Source: Paenibacillus sp. FSL K6-0276
Lineage (GTDB): Bacteria; Bacillota; Bacilli; Paenibacillales; Paenibacillaceae
Assembly: GCF_037977235.1 (NCBI RefSeq)
Contig: NZ_CP150276.1
Span: forward strand, 5,146,001-5,210,000
Length of the DNA stretch: 64,000 bases
Direction: 5' to 3'
Of the stretch, positions 23,601 through 30,481 are shown piece after piece. The position numbers were made by a program, and so were the translations under genes. Below the pieces are notes generated by a model. It was not told the DNA's origin, made no database searches, and saw nothing but the letters and a program-made list of their open reading frames with translations. Positions within the stretch are counted from its first letter, which is position 1; each line of letters starts with the position of its first letter.

Positions 23601-26600
23601 TACTCCTTTAGTCGTGGTAAGGTCGAAGGTTCCGAGTAGCTTATCTCCATCATAGATGCCAAAGGACATTTGGGCGACATCCGATTGGCTAGAGCGAATT
23701 CGCGATGTGACTTTGTACGTGCCTTCTTTCTCCACATTCACCTTATAGGAAATAGCTTCACCCTTGCTTGTGTTGGTGTAGCATAATCCGCCATCTACAT
23801 CATTGCTGCTTACCGGCGTGATTATCGGAGTAATGGAGGCAAATTCCGTCTCAGCCACCTTCAATTTAGTATTTTTCCCAATTTTCTTTACTGCCAAAGC
23901 TACATCACTATTGATTCTGACATAATCAAAATCGACAATAAATGGATCTGTGAGGCTCTGACTTCCGTTAGAAGCTAGTAACCCGAACTTCGGATTGGCA
24001 TAATTCGCAGTTGTACTGCCAAGTGAAATATATTCGTTGCCATCAGCACTGACATAACTGGAATAACTGTTACCTATTTTTTTCAAACGTAAATATAGCT
24101 CTTTCTTTTCTCCGAAAATATTGGTGAGCTGACTGGCAGACAGTTGTCCGATGGTAACAGGCTCCGTACCTCCGGTTTCTTTGGTCATTCCGATGATCTT
24201 GCCACTACTGTATTCATACTTCATCCAGATATAGTTATTGTTATCCTGTGAAGCCGTGATGCCGACGCCGTTATAATTCTGATTTGGCGCTTTGCTCATA
24301 TTAATTTTTACAGTTGCTTCCCAGTTGCCGAAGGCTTCCTGCTGGAAATAGTTTTTCAAATCAGCATGCTCACTCCAGAAATCGCCTCTTTCGGCAATGA
24401 TTCTCAAATTTCCTGGAACAGTGCTCAAAGACCAATTTTTGTTATTTTCTGCATTGGTAGCAGTCTCTTTATTAATCGTCCAGAAGCTGCTTAGATTTGC
24501 ACTATCGAACTCATCGCTCTGTGGTGTCGTACCAAACTGTATCACATAGGAATTCGCCTGATCGGAGCTGATACATTTGATCGTCACTCTTTTATTGATG
24601 AGGTCTACGTTGGCCGTGGCTTTTACACCATCATTCGTTTCAAACGTAACTTCAGGTAAAGTAGCCCCGTTACTGAGACCTACATCATAACTGAACCTAG
24701 TCTGTGCAAACCCCTCAAGCGGCTTGCCGTCAATAGAGATATTCTTTAAATAAGCATAGGTCGGATTCTCAAAAATCGGTTCCAAGCCTTCCTCCGAAGT
24801 GAAGATAACCTTGTAGATCCGTTTCTCTCCTCCGGCCGAAGCAGTAATTACAGCAGCCGGTCTATCTTTGTCGGCTTGTCGTACACTTACGTCTACCCCA
24901 GCTATCGCCGTAGCTTTGACTTCAGGGTAGCTGCTGCTTTCAGTCGTTTCACCAAAGGCTTTATAGTCGAGTTTCAATGGATTAAATATCTTGATCTTTT
25001 TGCCGCCTACCGTAATACCCGAGAGCTGCGGATCTCCCGATTTGTCCGTATTCACCCGGAACCAATCTCTTCCCGGCGTATAATTGACCACGTAATCAAT
25101 CTTTGCCGTTCTTGCAAAGGCTGGAGATTGCATCAAGAAGCTCGTAATATTCTTGGCAGAACGCTGCAATTCTCCTAAGGTCAGACTGCCGTTAGCAAGC
25201 GATGTCATCGTATTAAAGGTACTGTTATTCCGATTCTTATGTGTTTCTGCATAATCGTTCGGAATTACCATGTAAAGATCGTTTTGGGCACGAACCATGG
25301 CTTTGCCGTTGGTTTCATCATAACGATTGGAAGTGGCATAGAAGCCCTGATCCTCACTCATCTTCGCCCACCAGTCTGTCATGACAATACCGTCAAAGCC
25401 CCATTCTCCGCGAAGGATGGTGGTATTCAGATCATAGTTGCTAGATGCCCAGGTTCCGTTTACCGGACCATAGGATGTCATCACTGAACGCGCTTTTCCA
25501 CTCTTCACTGCCATTTCATAACCTTTCAAATAAATCTCGCGAAGCGCTCTTTCAGAGACAAGTGCATTCACAAGATGTCTATCTGTTTCCTGATTGTTCG
25601 CAGCGAAATGCTTGATAGTAGGTGCCGTACCATTCTTCTGAAGACCTCTTGTCTGTGCAACAGCCATGATGCCTGTCAGTAATGGATCCTCTGAAAAATA
25701 CTCAAAGTTTCTTCCGTTCAGGGGACTTCTGTGGATATTGATCCCCGGTCCTAGCAGCGTATCGATGTTGTTAATCAGCATTTCTTTGCCAAGAAGATCG
25801 AACAATCTTTCATTCAGCTCGGTGTTCCACGTACAGGCAAGCATCGTCCCGTTTGGAATACTGGTTGCCTTCTCTGCGTTGGTCTCCATTCGGATTCCTG
25901 AAGGACCGTCCGCAGCACTGTCGATAGGGAGTCCGAATTTCAGCAGATTTTTAGTAACACCACCAAAAGCCGCAGCGGTACCGGCAGTAACTTTGGGGCT
26001 GGACATCCCTTCCCCTAAAATAATGGCTCCTAGATCGTTGTTGGACAATTGTGCGATGAACTGGTCCATAGTCACTTTTTGATTGTATACATCCAATAAG
26101 GTATAGCCCTTGTCCCCAGTTTGTGGAATGGACGCAGGGAGATTTTGCTTAATTCTCTCATCCAAGTTGGTAGTCCGTGTCGGTACCTTTTCAGTGACAG
26201 TGGTAAAAGTACCATTTCCATTCGGTTGACCTGGTTTGATACGATCAAATTCCTTAGTTGGCGCGAGCGCTTCCTGCAAGGTTTCTACAACCTTCAAGGC
26301 ATTAAGGCTGTATACTCCTTGCTTTTCGCTGTCACTTACACTGTTGCCTACGTAAATATTATAGTCACCAGCTTCTAGGACATAAGATGAATCACGACCT
26401 GTAATCCCACTGTCATCATACGAGGCCATATCTTTGGTATCATACGTGATGGTGATCGACTGTGATTCCCCAGGCTGTAGCAAGCGGGTCTTAGCAAAAG
26501 CAGCAAGCTCCTTGGCCGGCTTACCAAGCTTACCTTGTGGTGCACCGTAATAAATCTGCACAACTTCTTTGCCTTCCACCTTGCCTGTATTCTGAACAGT

Positions 26601-27617
26601 TACTGTCACTGCAACCTCATTCTCACCGGCGTTGACATTATCAGTAGTGATCTTGAAATCGGTATAGGAGAGCCCGTAACCAAATGGATAGAGCACCTTA
26701 TCCGGAGCAAAGGTCTCAAAGTACCGATAACCTACATAAATATCCTCACTATAAGAATTTTCAGTTTTGCTCCCAAAATGTGCAGTAGAAGGATAGTCAG
26801 CAAGTGTAGCTGCAATCGTATCGCTCAATTTACCGCTTGGCGTAACGTCTCCGGTCAGTACGTCAGCTACTGCGCTACCACCTTCCATCCCCCCTTGCCA
26901 TGTATACAAAATAGCAGCTTTGGGATAATTTATTGCCCATGACATATCGATAACGTTGGCTACGTTCAATACGATGGCCACTCGGTCGAATTTGGCATAT
27001 ACCCGGTTAAGCATGTCTATTTCAAGGTCTGTCAGCTTATAAGCACCCTGGACATCCGTATTATCCTTATCTTCACCGGCTGTTCTACCGATGATGACCA
27101 CAGCTGTATCCGTTTTTGCTTTTGCTGCATCCACAATTTCGTCGGTTAAAGGCATTTCTGCCTGGGACCATGGCTCTGCTGCCCAGCCACCACCGCCATT
27201 GTTGAAAGGATTCTTTTTGATCCAGTCGGCATAGACCTTCGCCAGATCTTCATTTAACTTGAGACTGGGATTATTCCGAAGACCCTCCAGAATCCCATTC
27301 ACATAATCTACCCTTACCGCACCCCCAGATCCTGTACCTGACTTGTAATAATGCGCTTGTATGCGGCCAAACACCGATACATTTTCACTCTTCTTGATAG
27401 GGAGCACTTGTTCATTCTCATTTACTTGTGATCCTGCTAGTTTATAATCCGGATTTTGCAGCAGCACAATACCTTCAGCGGCCACTTCTCTGGACACATC
27501 CGCTAAACCTGGGAGAACCTTGGCCATAACGGGAGAACTGGTACTAGGCGTTATGATTGAGGTTATCAGAATGCAGCAGAACAATATTTTAAGTAAGCGA
27601 TTACAATTTTTCCTCAT
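20652..27617 (-). CDS. S-layer-anchored GH3 beta-glycosidase with permuted domain order and many accessory modules
   Basis: The start opening MRKNCNRLL follows GGTGA by five bases, giving 2321 residues. Order: signal peptide; the GH3 C-terminal alpha/beta domain (about 45-330); a fibronectin-like domain (345-450); and only then the GH3 N-terminal barrel (about 510-830) with KHFAANNQETDRH and the nucleophile Asp in GIVMTDWWAK near 750. The catalytic halves are therefore swapped relative to most GH3 enzymes, as known for Ruminococcus albus-type beta-glucosidases. Then: a DUF1349-like lectin fold (1035-1230), a CBM6-like module, a short helical FIVAR-like stretch, a second CBM6-like module (to 1620), an InlB-type repeat (1635-1700), four Big_4-type Ig repeats (1705-2040), a Pro-rich linker and three SLH repeats. 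It should hydrolyse beta-linked sugars at the cell surface. No transporter genes accompany it. Confidence 0.93.
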   Translation of the reverse strand: MRKNCNRLLKILFCCILITSIITPSTSSPVMAKVLPGLADVSREVAAEGIVLLQNPDYKLAGSQVNENEQVLPIKKSENVSVFGRIQAHYYKSGTGSGGAVRVDYVNGILEGLRNNPSLKLNEDLAKVYADWIKKNPFNNGGGGWAAEPWSQAEMPLTDEIVDAAKAKTDTAVVIIGRTAGEDKDNTDVQGAYKLTDLEIDMLNRVYAKFDRVAIVLNVANVIDMSWAINYPKAAILYTWQGGMEGGSAVADVLTGDVTPSGKLSDTIAATLADYPSTAHFGSKTENSYSEDIYVGYRYFETFAPDKVLYPFGYGLSYTDFKITTDNVNAGENEVAVTVTVQNTGKVEGKEVVQIYYGAPQGKLGKPAKELAAFAKTRLLQPGESQSITITYDTKDMASYDDSGITGRDSSYVLEAGDYNIYVGNSVSDSEKQGVYSLNALKVVETLQEALAPTKEFDRIKPGQPNGNGTFTTVTEKVPTRTTNLDERIKQNLPASIPQTGDKGYTLLDVYNQKVTMDQFIAQLSNNDLGAIILGEGMSSPKVTAGTAAAFGGVTKNLLKFGLPIDSAADGPSGIRMETNAEKATSIPNGTMLACTWNTELNERLFDLLGKEMLINNIDTLLGPGINIHRSPLNGRNFEYFSEDPLLTGIMAVAQTRGLQKNGTAPTIKHFAANNQETDRHLVNALVSERALREIYLKGYEMAVKSGKARSVMTSYGPVNGTWASSNYDLNTTILRGEWGFDGIVMTDWWAKMSEDQGFYATSNRYDETNGKAMVRAQNDLYMVIPNDYAETHKNRNNSTFNTMTSLANGSLTLGELQRSAKNITSFLMQSPAFARTAKIDYVVNYTPGRDWFRVNTDKSGDPQLSGITVGGKKIKIFNPLKLDYKAFGETTESSSYPEVKATAIAGVDVSVRQADKDRPAAVITASAGGEKRIYKVIFTSEEGLEPIFENPTYAYLKNISIDGKPLEGFAQTRFSYDVGLSNGATLPEVTFETNDGVKATANVDLINKRVTIKCISSDQANSYVIQFGTTPQSDEFDSANLSSFWTINKETATNAENNKNWSLSTVPGNLRIIAERGDFWSEHADLKNYFQQEAFGNWEATVKINMSKAPNQNYNGVGITASQDNNNYIWMKYEYSSGKIIGMTKETGGTEPVTIGQLSASQLTNIFGEKKELYLRLKKIGNSYSSYVSADGNEYISLGSTTANYANPKFGLLASNGSQSLTDPFIVDFDYVRINSDVALAVKKIGKNTKLKVAETEFASITPIITPVSSNDVDGGLCYTNTSKGEAISYKVNVEKEGTYKVTSRIRSSQSDVAQMSFGIYDGDKLLGTFDLTTTKGVWKTFRIPDIHLSAGEHTLRIVFESAGIDLNWLTFQLEQDNVDTSALDADIKAAQNIDMNAYTAYKKLKFNAVLEEVKAVLAEPINDEVVAEAIASLKAVITDLSISSMPINIAPKEILKVENGIRIYPYNAPWIYATNTQFRFESGTDAMSYVNSNDLVYFGQVDLTNLVEVRVQYAREGGSSPSFKFYTEADNTGKPVKRATTQGRAYADAYSGGGSFELGNEFASISFAQKAGAAWDNYGMASTKQTPGNSYIDHYSTAETFLDRTKVTGKQNVYMIFNGLNANLQYVELIYADPIEVTFDQNYLDSPAPTKVTAFKGEALSTLPQASVREGYIFGGWFDNKEGNGNALTAETVLHESTVYYAKWTIDLQAREIVSIVQPQLLSVPFGTAVEDLNLPGTVEATLGSKKTISLVVQWDRKDYNGGKAGSYTLAGSFELPEGVLNSTHQTVSIKVVVLPEGTKPIQITKVEKLEGKSVDFGTAFDKLELPSSVTVTLDTYETKGLVVKWSPAGYNGNVEGSYVLNGAMVLEEGMINPNDLKASITIQVMPEVIRVAEIIAVQDLESKSVPFGTPFSGLTLPSSVIATLNNGETKVISIHWNSKGYNGDKQGAYTLNGALVPVEGISNPKDLKASITIEVLPEVITIPEITAVQALASKSVAYGTSFDVLELPASVSVTLNTGMNKIVSVQWNKEGYNGNTEGTYTIKGDLILPEGIANTLGLKVQISVIVKPYSGGSGGDGGQPSTPRPTTPAVPSVPTIPGEVVKPGEQKPQPPKTDEKTKTPELIRQELKNKFKDATLIPSWAESAIAALVERNIIGGRTDGSFDPSGKVNRAEFVAMVVKSFNFSMGENQKHFTDVLKDAWYKNYVEIGTSNQLINGIGNGMFAPNNSISRQDLCVILFNALKKLNVELPQATNHDFPDDASIAGYAKEAVYAFKDLGIVNGGSGGKMDPTASATRAEAAVIIKNVLDYYASVTSSKVK

Positions 27618-27829
27618 ACTTATCACCATTCCTTTCGATTAAGGTACAGGTTAGGATAATGTGTCATCGTAAAGAGCGAGATTTCAATTAAAATATTTCT
27701 AATACAGATACATGCACTTCAGAAACAGATAGGATGAATTTACTTTCAGGAAGGAGTTATTCTCTAAGAATAATTCGCGCTAGCCGCTGTGGAGTAAGGC
27801 TTATTCAAGCATCAAGTGTGTTAATGATC

Positions 27830-27851
27830 AAATCTAAACCGGTTTAGATTT
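27830..27851. promoter_or_regulatory. Perfect 22-bp LacI-type operator in the leader of the GH3 gene
   Basis: The 16-bp core TCTAAACCGGTTTAGA is extended by AAA and TTT into a perfect palindrome. Operators of LacI/GalR regulators typically have such a central CG (AAACCGGTTT). It lies about 210 bases upstream of the GH3 start codon. No LacI-family gene is in the window. Confidence 0.65.
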
Positions 27852-27876
27852 TGCGCATAATTCCCCTAACTCATAC

Positions 27877-27906
27877 TTACAAATTAAAAAGTGCGAAAAT
27901 GCTCAT
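27877..27906 (-). other. Possible nine-codon leader ORF upstream of the GH3 gene
   Basis: AAAGGAGG is followed after five bases by ATG and eight further sense codons (MSIFALFNL) and a stop, on the same strand as the GH3 gene and just upstream of the palindromic operator. It may be a leader peptide, the remnant of a lost gene, or chance. The rest of the 590-base gap up to gpmA shows no gene. Confidence 0.25.
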
Positions 27907-28150
27907 TAATTCCTCCTTTACTTTTTAAACTCACATTGAATACTATCATCAGAATTATCATCCTAACATAGAAAATCCTCATCGATTTATTGAATATACT
28001 CATGTATCACAAATACTTTGAGGTTCCAAAATGCAAATAGGTGTCCCCAAGCGATAGCGGAATGTAGAGAATAGTTCACTTCAAAATAAACGAGAAAAGC
28101 AAAAAACAAGGACAACAAGATCAAAGCAAGCCGTCGCAAAAGTAAAAATA

Positions 28151-28178
28151 ACAAGGACAGCCCTGAGTCTGCCCTTGT
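28151..28178 (-). terminator. Intrinsic terminator after gpmA
   Basis: The minus-strand stem ACAAGGgCAG / CTGtCCTTGT, with one mismatch, is followed by TATTTTTACTTTT shortly after the gpmA stop. Confidence 0.7.
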
Positions 28179-28208
28179 ATCTTTTCATATAGTCATCAAT
28201 TTTCGCCT

Positions 28209-28952
28209 TTACACATGTCCCTGCTTAGCAACATCACGCGCCTTGGCGGCAATATGTTCCGGATCTCCTAAATAAAAACGGCTGATTGGATTAATGTCCT
28301 CATCGAGTTTGTACACCAGTGGTACTCCGGTTGGAATATTGAGCTCCAGCAGTTCAGCCTCATCAATATCCTCCATAAATTTGATCAACGCTCGCAGCGT
28401 ATTGCCATGGGCTGAAATGAGCACCCGTTCTTTATTGCGCACAAGGGGGACGATGCGATTTCTCCAGAAATCACCCACACGATGAACAGTATCTTCCAGA
28501 CTCTCGCCACGCGGGATATCTTCCGGACGAACACTACTGTAGCGAATATCGTTTCTGGCATACCGAGGATCATCCAACTCCAGCAGTGGGGGCCGAACCG
28601 ATAAACTCCGTCGCCAGAGATGCAATTGTTCTTCACCGTATTTTATCGCCGTTTCACTTTTACTAAGTCCCTGAAGTGCGCCATAATGCCGTTCGTTCAG
28701 CTTCCAAGACTTTTGCACAGGAATCCACAGCAGATCCATTTCATCGAGTACATAGTTGAGTGTTTTGATCGATCGTTTGAGTACCGAAGCAAAAGCTAGA
28801 TCAAACGTATACCCTTCATCCTTCAATAGCTTGCCAGCAGCTTTGGCCTCTTGAATACCCTTCTCGGTTAAATCTGGGTCACTCCAGCCCGTAAACAAAT
28901 TCTGCACGTTGAACTGGCTTTCGCCATGACGGATAAGCACGATATCGTACAT
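28209..28952 (-). CDS. gpmA: 2,3-bisphosphoglycerate-dependent phosphoglycerate mutase
   Basis: It interconverts 3-phosphoglycerate and 2-phosphoglycerate in glycolysis and gluconeogenesis. The phosphohistidine motif LIRHGESQFN is at residue 6, with FTGWSDPDLTEKG after it. LNERHYGALQGLSKSE is the family signature, RPPLL a substrate-loop motif, and LISAHGNTLRAL holds the second catalytic histidine. The length (247) is that of the classic dimeric enzyme. The start ATG follows GGGAGGAG. The gene stands alone with its own terminator. Most Bacilli rely on the cofactor-independent GpmI for this step, so this is probably a second isozyme. Confidence 0.95.
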   Translation of the reverse strand: MYDIVLIRHGESQFNVQNLFTGWSDPDLTEKGIQEAKAAGKLLKDEGYTFDLAFASVLKRSIKTLNYVLDEMDLLWIPVQKSWKLNERHYGALQGLSKSETAIKYGEEQLHLWRRSLSVRPPLLELDDPRYARNDIRYSSVRPEDIPRGESLEDTVHRVGDFWRNRIVPLVRNKERVLISAHGNTLRALIKFMEDIDEAELLELNIPTGVPLVYKLDEDINPISRFYLGDPEHIAAKARDVAKQGHV

Positions 28953-29130
28953 TTTCTCTCTCCTCCCACCTTTAGCTCTGGAACTCTGTCACGTGTAATT
29001 TTTGCGCTCCATTACATGAATAATACTCTCCTTAGTAATAACCCTCACTAAAATAAATATCGACTACTAGTCTGTTTGATTGCAGAGTGTGCAACAGATA
29101 ATCCTTATTTACACTCACAAAAATACTTCA

Positions 29131-29195
29131 TTGTACTTCGTGCAATAGAATTCGAAACTAACCTCATAGGAGTTCATTCTATTGTATAAAATACA
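29131..29195. repeat. Long interrupted inverted repeat (CAATAGAAT / ATTCTATTG)
   Basis: TTGTA and CAATAGAAT are matched downstream by ATTCTATTG and TACAA, with internal bulges and a loop of about 24 bases. It lies in the gap between gpmA and the small ORF and belongs to no gene. It could be transcribed as a structured RNA or be a decayed repeat element. Confidence 0.5.
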
Positions 29196-29230
29196 ACGCG
29201 AAGGGCGATAAACCCTTCAGTTTGCAAAAA

Positions 29231-29258
29231 AAACCGGAAGCCTGTTGGCCCCGGTTAT
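29231..29258 (-). terminator. Intrinsic terminator downstream of the 39-codon ORF
   Basis: The minus-strand stem AACCGGgGCC / GGCttCCGGTT is followed by eight T residues, about 50 bases after the stop of the small ORF. Confidence 0.75.
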
Positions 29259-29305
29259 TTACAGTCTTTGGTCATATTCAGCGATTATATACCTGTTTAC
29301 TCAGT

Positions 29306-29425
29306 TTAGAACCAGCTATCTATGGCAAAGGCACTCGACTGTTTTAATCGTTTTAAGCGGTTTCTAAAAATCCCTGTGCCTCCACCTTTACAATCTGTGT
29401 TGCAGATTCGGCGTCTGATCATCAT
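29306..29425 (-). CDS. Candidate 39-residue small protein, basic with two cysteines
   Basis: An ORF too short for usual thresholds, starting ATGATG with GGAAGGGGAG nine bases upstream, and followed by a good intrinsic terminator. The peptide is basic: MMIRRRICNTDCKGGG, then a Lys/Arg-rich stretch FRNRLKRLK, ending SAFAIDSWF. It has two cysteines four residues apart and no hydrophobic segment. I recognise no family. It lies about 100 bases downstream of the AraC-type gene on the same strand, so it may be co-transcribed or have its own promoter. Ribosome-binding site plus terminator support it, but the short length leaves real doubt. Confidence 0.4.
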   Translation of the reverse strand: MMIRRRICNTDCKGGGTGIFRNRLKRLKQSSAFAIDSWF

Positions 29426-29525
29426 CCCATGTGTCTCCCCTTCCAAGAAGTTATGTATATCCTCTATAAACTAAAATGGAAAGTATTTACCCTTGGATGA
29501 AATAACTGAAACAAAAAATTGGAAA

Positions 29526-30311
29526 TTAGCGGAGCTCAGATGGGCTTTTTCCGGTATACTGCTTGAACTGGCGGCTGAAAAAGAAAATGTCACGGTATCC
29601 AAGCGCATCCGCTACCTCAGTAACATTCATTCCGGCGTACAGCAGTAAATGCTGGGCCCGTTCAATCCGGGCACGGATTACATAAGATTGAACAGAGGAG
29701 CCTGTAAGCTCCTTAAATTTGATTGAGAAATACCGTGGTGATAACCCTGCACGTGCAGCAAGATCCTCTACGCGATGCGAAATCCCGGGATGTTGGCTCA
29801 CATAGTTCGCTATTTCATGAATAATTTCCGTCAAATGGTTGCTAGCATAACGTTCTACAGGCTTCACACGGTCCTCTCTAAGCAGATGAATCATTAGTTG
29901 CTTTAGAACTAGCTGCCCTTCTTCCTCAGCCGCGTAGGTATCCACTAGGAATAGCCTAACGTAACGAGCAAGCAGATGTTCAAATTCAACCGTTTCTGAA
30001 AGCTCGCGATAGGGCAGCGGAATATCCGTCACCTCTCCGGTAACATCAAAATGAATATATGTAAGTACAAGCGGTCTTTGCGGATTATGTGTAGCGCTTG
30101 TATGGTCATCCGGACGGAACAAGAAGCAGCTTCCCTTGCCCACTTGGAAAGGTTCTCCGTTACGTACAACCGTCCCTTCTCCGCTCCATACATAGAATAA
30201 ATCATAATTTTGCAGCGACTTCTCTCTTTTTTGCCATTTCCAGCTTGGTTCGCACACAATCTTCGCCAAAGCAGGTAATATAACAAAAGAGGACGGCGAT
30301 GCGTGCAGCAT
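29526..30311 (-). CDS. AraC-family transcriptional regulator
   Basis: The ATG opening MLHASPSSFVILPAL follows AGGAGG by seven bases; the longer frame reads through the leader repeats and is rejected. Of 261 residues, the first 140 form a cupin-like sensor (YDLFYVWSGEGTV, then QVGKGSCFLFRPDD). The C-terminal domain has two helix-turn-helix motifs: VEDLAARAGLSPRYFSIKF and VTEVADALGYRDIFFFSRQF, then TGKSPSELR. The target is unknown; no sugar operon is adjacent. Its leader contains two tandem copies of a repeat also found before hemQ and, in reduced form, trxA. It lies 170 bases downstream of the MocR-type gene on the same strand. Confidence 0.9.
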   Translation of the reverse strand: MLHASPSSFVILPALAKIVCEPSWKWQKREKSLQNYDLFYVWSGEGTVVRNGEPFQVGKGSCFLFRPDDHTSATHNPQRPLVLTYIHFDVTGEVTDIPLPYRELSETVEFEHLLARYVRLFLVDTYAAEEEGQLVLKQLMIHLLREDRVKPVERYASNHLTEIIHEIANYVSQHPGISHRVEDLAARAGLSPRYFSIKFKELTGSSVQSYVIRARIERAQHLLLYAGMNVTEVADALGYRDIFFFSRQFKQYTGKSPSELR

Positions 30312-30328
30312 AACGTTCCCTCCTAAAA

Positions 30329-30466
30329 GTTTTGTTAGCATAAGCTACTTTGAGGTACTTCGCAAAACTTGCTTCGTAAGCATTCGCTTAGTTTTGTTAG
30401 CATAAGCTCCATCGAAAACTCTTCGTACAAAACTTACTTCGTAAGCATTCGCTTAGTTTTGCTTCC
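30329..30466 (-). repeat. Two tandem leader repeats (62-65 bp) ending just before the Shine-Dalgarno of the AraC gene
   Basis: The motif GTTTTGTTAGCATAAGCT recurs at 30329 and 30391 (plus-strand reading), with a partial third start at 30456. Each unit contains the small hairpin TAAGC-GAAT-GCTTA. On the minus strand the array ends CTTATGCTAACAAAACTTTTAGGAGG, so the last unit runs straight into the ribosome-binding site. The hemQ leader has the same layout. Confidence 0.8.
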
Positions 30467-30481
30467 CATCATCATACCTTG

